Made by a program: the position numbers and the translations under genes
Shown: positions 19,110 to 28,111 of the stretch, piece after piece
How the letters are laid out: each line of letters opens with the position of its first letter
Position numbering within the stretch: the stretch's first letter is position 1
Notes under the pieces: model-generated
Database searches by the model: none
What the model was told of the DNA's origin: nothing
What the model saw: only the letters and a program-made list of their open reading frames with translations
Origin: Bacteroidales bacterium
GTDB taxonomy: Bacteria; Bacteroidota; Bacteroidia; Bacteroidales; P3
Assembly (NCBI GenBank): GCA_024685285.1
Contig: JAIKVZ010000009.1
Span: 23,220 to 87,219 of the forward strand
Length of the DNA stretch: 64,000 nt
Direction of reading: 5' to 3'

Positions 19110-21721
19110 TTATCGCAACAGCGTCACCGTTCCGGTGGTGTGGTGGCGGGTGCCGTTGTAGTTGAAGCTGTAGCGCAGGTAGTAGACATAGGCGCCCGAC
19201 GGGCAGGGATGGCCGTTGTAGGTGCCGTCCCAGCGCTCGTTTTGGTCGGTGGACTGGAAGACCAACTGGCCGTTGCGACTATATATATAGAATTCATATT
19301 TAGATACGGGCTGCGACATGGTGACGCCAAAGGTGCTGTTGTTGTCGCGGTCGGGGGTGAAGACATCGGGCAGCCAGTGGATGGCCGTCTCGATGGGCAG
19401 GATGATGGTGGTGTCGTTGCTGCAGCAGTTGAGCTTGTTGCACGAGCGCATGGTTATCTTGACCGACTCGACAGAGAGGTCGGTGAAGGTGTGCCTAATC
19501 CAACGCTCGTCGCTGCGGGTGCTGTCGGAGAGGTACCACGTGGTGCTGTATCCGTAGCGCGAGATGTCCTCGGCCAAGATGACAGGGTGCTCGGTGTTGA
19601 CAAAGGTGTTGCTGAGCTTGACGGCAGGAATGGGAGGCGGCACTACCTCGAGCACGATGCTCTTGTCCTGCTGGCCGCACGAACTGTTCTCGGGGGCTTT
19701 GAGGGTGTAGACGGTGGTGGTGTCGGGTTGGACTATGATGGTCTGCATACCCTGCTGGGTTGCGAGCCTCGGGTCGGACGGGGTCGACACCCAGACGTTG
19801 TTGAGGGCGTAGGTTCCCACCGAGGTGAGGCGAGCCGAGTCGCCCGGGCATATAGCGCCCTCGTCGTTGCCTATGAACGACAGAGCCGGGGTGCCGGAGA
19901 CAAATATACTGATTGTGACAGAGTCGGCGCAGCCGTTGTCGGCCGAGACGTAGAGACTAATATCCGACGGGCCGAGGGGGAGGTCAAGCACGAGCGAGTC
20001 GTAGGGGTTGAGGACCGACGACTCGTAGACGTGGCCGTTGACAGTCCAGCGGCGGGTGGTGATGAGGGTATCGTCGGTGGCGTGCAGATGGGCCATCTCG
20101 CCGGCACACACCGATAGCGACGGGGTATTGATGACGGCCTGTGCACCGTGCAGGGCAAGTATGTTCTTGGTGGTGACGCCTATGCAGCTCTTGTCGTGGG
20201 CAAAAGCGCGCAGAGTGACCTTGTACCAACCCTCGCGCTCGAATTTGAAACTGGTGTCGCGTCCGTAGAGGGTGTCGTATGGAACGGTGGCGAGGGTGTC
20301 GTCGTAGAGGAACCACCAGGTGGAGCTGGTGTCGCTGTCGATGTCGGGCTGGTTGGGTGTGATGTTGTGCAGCTTGACGGGGCCGCCACAGGGCGACTCA
20401 AACTCGAACTCGGCTGCCGGTTTGGTGTTGGGTATGTTGATGAATATCTTGGTTGAATCGAAGGCCTTGCCGTTCAGGCTGTGGAACATCATGCAGCAGA
20501 AAGTCTGGGTGTCGGCCACAGAGCCGTCGGCCAGTTTGAAATCGTCGTAGTGGGGTGCAAACTTGCTCACAAAGGTGGAGTCGTCGCCGGTGCCATCGTA
20601 GTCGGCGGGGCTCAACAGGCGCAAGGGTGCTGCCATGGCGGTGGCAGTGTCGGTGAGGTCGAGTTGGCCGTTTTCGGACGCGAACCACTTGTAGGCCGGC
20701 ATACCGAGGGGTGCGTAGAGCGTGTCGGAGGCGTCGGAGGTCTCCGGGGTGCAGCCAAAGTTGGTGAGCACGGCAGGCTCATAGTCGGCCACGAAATAGG
20801 CGTACATGGGGTACTTGCTGTTGGCATCGCTGTTATAGAGCTCGATACGCACGTTCTGGCCTATAAAGTTGCCGAGGTCGGTGGTGAGCGACTGCCACGG
20901 GAGATACCAGTAGTTGCAAGTGCCGCCGTTCTCGATAGCACCCTGCTCCCATAGGTAATTGTTGACGGTGTCGTTGAGATCCAAGCTGGGCATCTGCATT
21001 CTCATCCACTTGCTGCTGTCGGCCACCATATCCTTTGGCCAAGTGCCGTCGGGGTTCTGTGCAACAATGCGCATAACAAACTCGCCGGAGGCCCATCCGG
21101 GCATGTTGGCGGGATGATGCCGGGCCACTAAGGCATATTTCAGACGCAGAATTGTATAGTCGGCCCTGACTTTCATGGTGTAAAACAGAGCCTCGGCACT
21201 CTGATTTTTGAACCACACCGAAGTGGGCTCGTTGGTGTCGGAGGCATAGAGCTGCATATTGAGAGCACCAGCGGGGTCGGCAAATATGTCGCCCAAACGC
21301 ACCGAGGAGGTGAAGCCGTCGGGTATGCGGCGCAGGCCTCCGGAACCGTCGGTACGTATGGTGAAGTTATCCAGACCGTTGTCGTCGGAACCGATGATTC
21401 TGAAACGCTGGTTGCCGGCGTCCTTGTGCGAAAAGCTGCACTCGGTGGGCTGTGTGGTGCTGGATGTTACGGCTTTGATGGTTGCATCGCCACTGATGTC
21501 ATGTTTGTAGATACATGAGTTGTTGACACGGTAGCCGTCTGTAAACATATTGATCACAGAGGTCTGATTGGCTCTCTTGTAGTACATGAGTATGCCAACA
21601 CGCGCCCTCCAGTAGTAGGAGCCGTCGCCCGTTTCGAATGACGTCGGGTTTTTAAGTCCTGGATAGACCTGTGCAATACCGGTGGAGGCTAATGCCAAGA
21701 AAAAAACTATTGTTATTTTTT

Positions 21722-21725
<4 letters not shown>
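19110..21725 (-). CDS. Large secreted surface protein with gliding-type (CHU_C) C-terminal domain, paralogue
   Basis: 871 residues when started at ATG 21725, where the signal peptide MKKITIVFFLALASTGIAQ begins. This ATG overlaps the tgt stop (ATGA), so it is translationally coupled to tgt; the in-frame ATG 39 bases upstream lies inside tgt and would bury the signal peptide. The N-terminal domain (YPGLKNPTSFETGDGSYYW), the middle beta domains and the CHU_C tail (HWLPDVFTPDRDNNSTFGV ... GAYVYYLRY) parallel those of the 16527 gene. T9SS export to the cell surface is expected. The ligand is unknown. Confidence 0.85.
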
Positions 21726-22861
<1,136 letters not shown>

Positions 22862-22882
22862 TTTTTGTTCATATTTCGCACT

Positions 22883-22891
22883 GCAAATATA
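22883..22891 (-). promoter_or_regulatory. -7 box of the tgt operon promoter
   Basis: On the minus strand TATATTTGC lies 21 bases before the ATG at 22861, in a 81-base divergent spacer shared with the GT2 gene. Confidence 0.65.
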
Positions 22892-22914
22892 CATATTTTT
22901 TCGAAATAAATTAC

Positions 22915-22922
22915 TAATTTTG
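22915..22922 (+). promoter_or_regulatory. -7 box of the GT2 gene promoter
   Basis: TAATTTTG lies 20 bases before the ATG at 22943, back to back with the tgt promoter. Confidence 0.55.
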
Positions 22923-22942
22923 TATTTCGAAATTTTAACAAC

Positions 22943-24112
22943 ATGATAGACTTTTCGACTTTTCTAACTGATACTTACGCAATTATATTATTTGCGGTGT
23001 TTGTAACTTCGCTCACTTTTCTTGCATTTTATTATGGTTTATTCTATTTTAGGGTGGGCTCGTGGCACAAAAAAAACAAAAAAAATGAAGTTTTTGTGCC
23101 TGCCGACGACTCGGACTTGCCGGGCATTTCGGTAGTGATGGTGGCCCACAATGACGCCGACTGGCTACGCGACAATTTGGTGTACCTGCTGGAGCAGGAC
23201 TACCCCGATTTCGAGGTGGTGGTGGTGGACTATATGTCGCAAGACGACACACCCTTTGTTCTGAAACTTTGCGCCGAGAACTACCCACACCTCAAGGTGG
23301 TCTCGTTCAAGGAGGACGTAAACCTGTTCCAGGGCAAGAAATACCCCCTCTCAATAGGCATCAAATCGGCCAAAAACAACATACTGCTCTTTGCCGACCC
23401 AGACTGCGTTCCGAACAATTTCTCGTGGCTACGGGGCATGGTGAAAGGTTACTTCCGCGCCGACATACGCATTGTGCTCGGATTCTGCGGCATCAAGGAG
23501 TGCAAGAGCCTCTTCGGCCTCATGCAGCAGTACGACAACCTGGCCTACAGCGCCAACTACCTCGGTGCCGCCCTGCTGGGTCACCCCTACACCGGCAGCG
23601 GCCGCAACCTCTCCTACAAGCGCGACTTTTTCTTCAAGAAAGGCGCTTTCATAAGCCACTACGACATTGCCGAGGGCGCCGACGACCTCTTTGTGTACCA
23701 AAACGCCAAACGCCGCAACACCGCCGTGTGCATAGAGCCCGACGCCTGCTTGGCCGCCGAGCCGCGCAAATCGTTTGCCAAATGGCATGAGCAGCGCCTG
23801 AACAGGCAGGCCACCCGCGGCCGCCACTCTCTGGCCAGCCGCATACCGGGCGATCTGCGCGTACTCTCCCTGGCCCTGTTCTACGCGTCGGCCGTCATGC
23901 TATTGCTCAACGGCAGTTTCCCATGGCAAATTCTTGTAGCCCTTTTGGCGATGAAATTTGCATGGCAAATAATCTCATTTTCAATACTTTCAAGACGGTT
24001 TGGTGGACACGGCTGCGAGTTCCTGGCACCATTTTTTGAAATTTATTTTTGGTTTGCAAATAATATTTTGGCTTTAACTCCGTTACATAATAATAGAAAG
24101 TTTAAACAGTAA
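22943..24112 (+). CDS. Membrane glycosyltransferase family 2
   Basis: A 389-residue protein with an N-terminal membrane segment (YAIILFAVFVTSLTFLAFYYG), a GT-A catalytic domain (ISVVMVAHNDADWLRDNL; VVVDYMSQDDT; LLFADPDCVPNN with the DxD-like DPD metal site), and two or three hydrophobic segments after residue ~300. This is the layout of processive or lipid-linked GT2 enzymes that work at the inner face of the membrane. It begins a plus-strand group with an ECF sigma factor gene 13 bases downstream. The sugar and acceptor cannot be read from sequence. Confidence 0.88.
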   Translation: MIDFSTFLTDTYAIILFAVFVTSLTFLAFYYGLFYFRVGSWHKKNKKNEVFVPADDSDLPGISVVMVAHNDADWLRDNLVYLLEQDYPDFEVVVVDYMSQDDTPFVLKLCAENYPHLKVVSFKEDVNLFQGKKYPLSIGIKSAKNNILLFADPDCVPNNFSWLRGMVKGYFRADIRIVLGFCGIKECKSLFGLMQQYDNLAYSANYLGAALLGHPYTGSGRNLSYKRDFFFKKGAFISHYDIAEGADDLFVYQNAKRRNTAVCIEPDACLAAEPRKSFAKWHEQRLNRQATRGRHSLASRIPGDLRVLSLALFYASAVMLLLNGSFPWQILVALLAMKFAWQIISFSILSRRFGGHGCEFLAPFFEIYFWFANNILALTPLHNNRKFKQ

Positions 24113-24125
24113 GAGTCTTCAAGCC

Positions 24126-24731
24126 ATGGAGCCCAACCTGACAACCGACAAAGCAAGACGCGACTACACCTTGGTGCTTGCCGCCCGCGAGGGTGGTGAC
24201 CAACGGGCCTATTCGGACCTGATGAAGCACTATTGGGAGCCACTCTATATGCTTATGCTCAAGATGACGGGCAACCCCACCGAGGCCGACGACTTGACAA
24301 TCGAAACCTTCGGCAAGGCGTTCTGCCAGATAAACGCCTATACCCCGGTCAACGCCTTCAGCACCTGGCTCTTCTCTATCGGCACCAACACCGCTATAGA
24401 CCACATACGCAAGCAACGCTTGGCCACCATAGCCCTTAGCACCATGGCCACCACACGCGACGACGAGGTGTTTGAGTATCCCATGCCGGCCGACGCCCCC
24501 ACCCCCGAGGAGGCCATCATAGCAACCCAGCGCCACGAAGTGCTGCGCAACCTGGTGACAAGACTCAAACCCAAATACCGCCAGCTCGTCGAATTGCGTT
24601 TCTTCGACGAACTTTCATACGATGAGATTGCCTCCCGCACCGGTCTGCCTTTGAGCACGGTAAAGATACGACTGATGAGGGCCCGCAACCTAATGGCCGA
24701 TATGGTAGCCGGCAGAAAGGAGCAGCTGTAG
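24126..24731 (+). CDS. RNA polymerase ECF-type sigma factor
   Basis: A 201-residue sigma-70 family protein. Region 2 is clear (LMKHYWEPLYMLMLKMTGN, ADDLTIETFGKAF, FSTWLFSIGTNTAIDHIRKQRL), as is region 4 (LKPKYRQLVELRFFDELSYDEIASRTGLPLSTVKIRLMRAR). Regions 1 and 3 are absent, as in ECF factors. The linker (about residues 105-140) is acidic and Pro-rich. No anti-sigma gene adjoins; instead the next gene, 2 bases downstream, encodes a probable outer-membrane protein. Regulation through that protein is speculation. Confidence 0.92.
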   Translation: MEPNLTTDKARRDYTLVLAAREGGDQRAYSDLMKHYWEPLYMLMLKMTGNPTEADDLTIETFGKAFCQINAYTPVNAFSTWLFSIGTNTAIDHIRKQRLATIALSTMATTRDDEVFEYPMPADAPTPEEAIIATQRHEVLRNLVTRLKPKYRQLVELRFFDELSYDEIASRTGLPLSTVKIRLMRARNLMADMVAGRKEQL

Positions 24732-24733
24732 CC

Positions 24734-25636
24734 ATGCCACGCCGCGCCGCCATAGCATTGGCAGCCTTTTTGGCCGCCGCCCTTGCAGCCTCGGCCGACG
24801 ACTGGGACGTGCACCGATGTAGCGGCCCGGGGCGCCCCACAGGCCTCGCCGCCTACCTCAACGCTGGAATGCTCTGGGCCGACAACAATGTAGCCAACTT
24901 CTACAACGGCAACCCCAACAACGCCAACACCGTAGAACGCCTGCTTTACAGCAACACCTACGGCCAGCAGATATGGCAGGACCTCACCGAGGCCGACCTC
25001 ATAGCCTCGTCGGTAAGCCACTACTCAATGCTTACAGTGGCCGAGTACGGCAATATGCGCTACGAACCGGGATTCCAGATTGGCATGGGCTTCCGCTACG
25101 ACTACCGCTCGGGACTCGGCTGGATGTTGCGGTTCGACCTGGCGCAGCTCACCGCCGTGGGCGCCTTCAACATCGACGCCACCAACTCGTCGGCCGTGCT
25201 CGAACAACGCGGCCGCTACGTGCGCTGCGGACTCTCGGGCAAAGAGAATCGTATCAATATAGACCTCGGCCTCACCTTCAACACCGCCCTGACGCGGATG
25301 CTCGACCTCGACATAGCGATAGGCGTAAACGCCAACAACACCAAGGTGATAGCCAGCGACATGACCGTGGCCGGACGCACCTACTCAATACTCGACATCT
25401 GGGGCGGCGAGACACCCAACTACAACGTGGGATCATACGAATACCTCAACCAGGGCGGCCTCGGCGCTGGCGAGTTCGGCGCGCTGGCACTGTGCTGGCA
25501 TTTCGAGGGCGTGGGACGCGTGAGCCTGGGCTACAACCTCTACCACACCCGCATCAACCTCGAGGGATACTCGGCCGACGGCTGGCAGCATAACCTCTAC
25601 TTACGTTTCGAAATCAATAACTTTATATTCATATAA
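24734..25636 (+). CDS. Probable outer-membrane beta-barrel protein, unknown function
   Basis: A 300-residue protein with a signal peptide (PRRAAIALAAFLAAALAASA). The rest is rich in alternating Tyr, Phe, Trp and Gly (GFQIGMGFRYDYRSGLGWMLRFDLAQL; GVGRVSLGYNLYHTRINLEG; LYLRFEINNFIFI), as expected for amphipathic barrel strands ending in an aromatic or hydrophobic residue. I do not recognise a named family. It starts 2 bases after the ECF sigma gene, which implies co-expression, and is followed 8 bases later by an acetyltransferase. Confidence 0.7.
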   Translation: MPRRAAIALAAFLAAALAASADDWDVHRCSGPGRPTGLAAYLNAGMLWADNNVANFYNGNPNNANTVERLLYSNTYGQQIWQDLTEADLIASSVSHYSMLTVAEYGNMRYEPGFQIGMGFRYDYRSGLGWMLRFDLAQLTAVGAFNIDATNSSAVLEQRGRYVRCGLSGKENRINIDLGLTFNTALTRMLDLDIAIGVNANNTKVIASDMTVAGRTYSILDIWGGETPNYNVGSYEYLNQGGLGAGEFGALALCWHFEGVGRVSLGYNLYHTRINLEGYSADGWQHNLYLRFEINNFIFI

Positions 25637-25644
25637 ACAAATCG

Positions 25645-26163
25645 ATGATACATTTAACAGAACTGTCCGAATCAGACCATCCGCATTTTGCGCAAGACCT
25701 GTTCGAGGAGGCCTTCCCCGACGACGAGCGGCCTCCGGTTAGCAGCCTCAAACACCGCCCGGCCAATTTTCACTTCACCGTGGCCACCAACGACGACGAA
25801 CCAATAGGCCTGCTGACCTACTGGGAGTTCGACGACATGATTTACGTTGAGCATTTCGCCATCGACAGCGACCTGCGCAACCAGGGTCTCGGCAAAGTGG
25901 TGTTCCTCAACTTCCTATCGCAGCAGAAGGAACAGGTGGTGCTTGAGGTAGAAACGCCGCACAGCGAAGAGTCGGAGCACCGCCTGGAGTTCTACACCTC
26001 CATGGGCTTTTTCCAAAATCCGCAACAATACACACAGCCCCCCTATTTTGAGGGCGGCAACCCCGTTCCGATGCTCATTCTGTCTAAATACGAGCTCGAC
26101 GACGACGAATTTTTGGCCATCAAAAACACCTTATACAGAGAGGTTTACAAAATTAATCAGTAA
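25645..26163 (+). CDS. GNAT-family N-acetyltransferase
   Basis: A 172-residue protein with the GNAT core: beta4 strand YVEHFAIDSDLR and the acetyl-CoA pyrophosphate loop RNQGLGKVV, followed by VVLEVETPHSEESEHRLEFYTSMGF. The acceptor substrate is unknown. It is the last gene of the GT2-sigma group; the tRNA-Arg promoter begins about 15 bases after its stop. Confidence 0.88.
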   Translation: MIHLTELSESDHPHFAQDLFEEAFPDDERPPVSSLKHRPANFHFTVATNDDEPIGLLTYWEFDDMIYVEHFAIDSDLRNQGLGKVVFLNFLSQQKEQVVLEVETPHSEESEHRLEFYTSMGFFQNPQQYTQPPYFEGGNPVPMLILSKYELDDDEFLAIKNTLYREVYKINQ

Positions 26164-26178
26164 AAAAACAAAAAAAAA

Positions 26179-26211
26179 TTTGGCCAATACCAAAAAAGGT
26201 TGTACTTTTGC
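26179..26211 (+). promoter_or_regulatory. Promoter of tRNA-Arg
   Basis: A TTTG -33 box at 26179-26182 and TACTTTTGC -7 box at 26203-26211, 20 bases apart, fit the Bacteroidetes consensus well. The tRNA starts 38 bases downstream. Confidence 0.75.
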
Positions 26212-26249
26212 ACTCGCTTTCAGGGACAGAAACACCTCAAGCAAGTCAA

Positions 26250-26326
26250 GGCTCCTTAGCTCAACTGAATAGAGCATCTGACTACGGATCAGAAGGTTGC
26301 AGGTTTGAATCCTGCAGGAGTCACCA
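26250..26326 (+). tRNA. tRNA-Arg(ACG)
   Basis: Full cloverleaf. The acceptor arms are GGCTCCT/AGGAGTC (one G-U pair) and the anticodon stem is TCTGA/TCAGA with loop CTACGGA, giving anticodon ACG. The T-arm is GCAGG TTTGAAT CCTGC. The discriminator is A, and CCA is encoded at 26324-26326. The A at position 34 is expected to be deaminated to inosine. Confidence 0.93.
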
Positions 26327-26404
26327 CCCGGGGAAACGCCACAACGAATCCCCGTTTTTTATGCCCACAAGCCACGCCTAACCGCAGCCAAATCCGTTAC
26401 CGCC

Positions 26405-26905
26405 ATGACGTTCAACACAGCCCCCTGCACAGCACAGCACCTGCAGCTCGTCATGAGCCTACAGCAGCAGGCCCTCGACACCGCCGGCGACAACGGCACA
26501 CTGCGCCGCAACAGCCCCGAAATGCTGGCAGCCTGCCTGCACAAGCCGCACCTTACGCTGGGGGCGTGGGCCGGCAACACACTGGCGGCCATTGCCATAC
26601 TCTACGTGCCAACCCCGGGCGACCCCGAGGACCTCGCGCCACTGCTCTCGCACCCGTCGGAAGTGGCCTCGGCCAACTACAAACTATGCATCGTGGCACC
26701 ACCCTACCGCGGGCACGGACTGCAGCGCATCCTCGGCGCCGAACTCGAGCGGCAAGCCAGCCAACGTGGCATTGGGCAACTGTGCGCCACCGTGTCGCCT
26801 CTCAACGCCGCCAGCCTGTACAACCTGCAACGCCTCGGCTACCACATAGACCGCGAGCTGCAGAAATACGGTTCCACGCGGTTACTCGTGTATAAAACAC
26901 TTTAA
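26405..26905 (+). CDS. GNAT-family N-acetyltransferase
   Basis: A 166-residue protein with a recognisable acetyl-CoA binding segment (KLCIVAPPYRGHGLQRILG) and a C-terminal GNAT beta strand (VSPLNAASLYNLQRLGYHI). It lies alone between tRNA-Arg and tRNA-Val, with no promoter box seen directly upstream. The first ~50 residues are less typical. The substrate is unknown; it is not closely similar to the acetyltransferase at 25645. Confidence 0.82.
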   Translation: MTFNTAPCTAQHLQLVMSLQQQALDTAGDNGTLRRNSPEMLAACLHKPHLTLGAWAGNTLAAIAILYVPTPGDPEDLAPLLSHPSEVASANYKLCIVAPPYRGHGLQRILGAELERQASQRGIGQLCATVSPLNAASLYNLQRLGYHIDRELQKYGSTRLLVYKTL

Positions 26906-27217
26906 GCCGAGCGCACCAACAACCTGTAAACCAGCGGTATCAGCTCACTGATATCAAGCGTTGGTCAAATAAGCATCGGTCGCCTATTACCCAGCCAGGT
27001 ATCATATTTAATTCAACCCACTGAAAATTAAAACATAATACATTTTAACAAGTTTCAGGGCCGATATTAATCATTACCGTTCAAAAAAAGCCAAAAGATG
27101 TGCCACAGGGAGCAAAGTGCGTCGGGCTACGGCGGCGGAGTCTATCAAAAAACAGATATACTAAACACTGACACACTGCATTTTAAGCAGACAGGGGATT
27201 GAAAAAGACAAAAAAAA
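26906..27217. other. Gene-free AT-rich spacer
   Basis: No credible coding sequence was found here. It contains short palindromic pieces such as CACTGATATCAAG (about 26947) and CACTGAAAATTA (about 27020) that resemble the palindromic part of the dispersed repeat, but the G-rich core is missing. It may be a decayed copy. Confidence 0.4.
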
Positions 27218-27249
27218 TTTGTCGTTTCAAAAAAAAGTCGTACTTTTGC
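27218..27249 (+). promoter_or_regulatory. Promoter of tRNA-Val
   Basis: TTTG at 27218-27221 and TACTTTTGC at 27241-27249 with a 19-base spacer. The 14 bases starting at the -7 box are nearly identical to those at tRNA-Arg. Confidence 0.75.
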
Positions 27250-27307
27250 ACCCGCTTTCGAGCGAACGAGAGCCCTCCTGCCTGGCAGGAGCCGCGCCAC
27301 ACTCAAC

Positions 27308-27382
27308 GGTCTGTTAGCTCAGTTGGTTTAGAGCGCTTCCTTCACACGGAAGAGGTCGAGAGTTCGAATCTCCCACAGACCA
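27308..27382 (+). tRNA. tRNA-Val(CAC)
   Basis: The acceptor arms GGTCTGT/ACAGACC pair fully. The anticodon stem is CTTCC/GGAAG with loop TTCACAC, giving anticodon CAC. The T-arm reads GAGAG TTCGAAT CTCCC with one A-C mismatch. The CCA end is not encoded (CCC follows the discriminator A). Confidence 0.88.
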
Positions 27383-27385
27383 CCC

Positions 27386-27411
27386 AAAAGCCCCTGCAAA
27401 GGGGCTTTTTT
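27386..27411 (+). terminator. Intrinsic terminator after tRNA-Val
   Basis: AAAAGCCCC, a short loop, then GGGGCTTTTTT forms a compact hairpin with a T run 4 bases after the tRNA. Confidence 0.88.
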
Positions 27412-27455
27412 ATTGCTACAACTCACTGTATTTCAGTATATCCACTTGTTCGTAT

Positions 27456-27761
27456 GTGTTTCATTTCGAGTTTGTTTATGGAAAACCGCTTATCCCTACA
27501 GAGGATGAGTTCGGTAGAATATTCGGCGAAGAGTTCGGTACAAAGTTCGGTACAAAATTCGGTACAAATGACAAAAAGTTGTTGTTATTGCTCTATTCCA
27601 ACCCCTCACTCACAGGCCGGGAGATAGCTGCACGCATAGGTCTAAGTCAACGTGGCATGGAAAAACAGATTAAACGGTTAAAAGACCTGGGGGTCATTAC
27701 CCGCGTAGGCAGCAACAAAGGCGGCCACTGGGAAGTTATCAGCAACGAGGCCGAAGGATAA
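27456..27761 (+). CDS. Winged-helix protein resembling the C-terminus of AlbA_2/COG2865 regulators (probable gene fragment)
   Basis: A 101-residue reading frame. Residues ~45-95 form a winged helix (LSQRGMEKQIKRLKDLGVITRVG, then GGHWEV). This strongly resembles the C-terminal DNA-binding end of large Bacteroidetes AlbA_2/COG2865 ATP-binding proteins, including the three-fold FGTK repeat preceding it, encoded by three 12-base DNA repeats at about 27529-27566. The N-terminal ATP-binding part expected in that family is absent, and tRNA-Val lies just upstream, so this is probably a 3' remnant left after insertion or deletion. A free-standing small regulator is possible. Confidence 0.55.
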   Translation: MFHFEFVYGKPLIPTEDEFGRIFGEEFGTKFGTKFGTNDKKLLLLLYSNPSLTGREIAARIGLSQRGMEKQIKRLKDLGVITRVGSNKGGHWEVISNEAEG

Positions 27762-27838
27762 AAGATAGAAAATATCAAAGAAAAATAGTATCTTTGGCTT
27801 CACCGACGTCACTTCATTTCGGATATGGAAAAATAAAT

Positions 27839-27870
27839 TTTGCCATATCGCTCAACTTTCGTAACTTTGC
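27839..27870 (+). promoter_or_regulatory. Promoter upstream of the restriction-modification gene
   Basis: TTTG at 27839-27842 and TAACTTTGC at 27862-27870 with a 19-base spacer fit the consensus closely. It lies about 240 bases before the coding start, leaving a long 5' untranslated leader that contains the hairpin at 27970-28078. A weaker -7-like TATCTTTGG occurs at 27789. Confidence 0.7.
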
Positions 27871-27969
27871 AATTCGGAAACAACAAAACAATAATCATAA
27901 AATGACATAAAAACAGAGAAATAGAATAACGATAAATAAATGAAATAAAGCGTTTTGGCTTTTCTTTGT

Positions 27970-28078
27970 ACATCTGAAATCTCGACAATTTCAACTATGC
28001 TACGCAAGAAAGGGAAACGTTCGCGGGTATCCGTGAGCTTTCTTGTTTGTAGCATAGGTAGTCGAGAACCTCAGATGT
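27970..28078 (+). repeat. Long imperfect inverted repeat / hairpin in the leader of the restriction-modification gene
   Basis: The two arms pair in order: ACATCTGA (27970) with TCAGATGT (28071), CTCGAC (27981) with GTCGAG (28061), CTATGCTAC (27995) with GTAGCATAG (28049), and CAAGAAAG (28005) with CTTTCTTG (28038). Small internal loops separate the helices and a ~25-base apical loop closes the structure. It lies between a consensus promoter and the ATG at 28112, so it should be transcribed. No T run follows, so it is not a simple terminator. Confidence 0.8.
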
Positions 28079-28111
28079 GAGCAGAAAGTTTCACGGATTA
28101 TTTATTCCCTT

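Noticed and set aside
27199..27627. A 142-codon plus-strand frame running through tRNA-Val
   Set aside because: It crosses the tRNA promoter, the tRNA and its terminator, so it cannot be a normal coding sequence.
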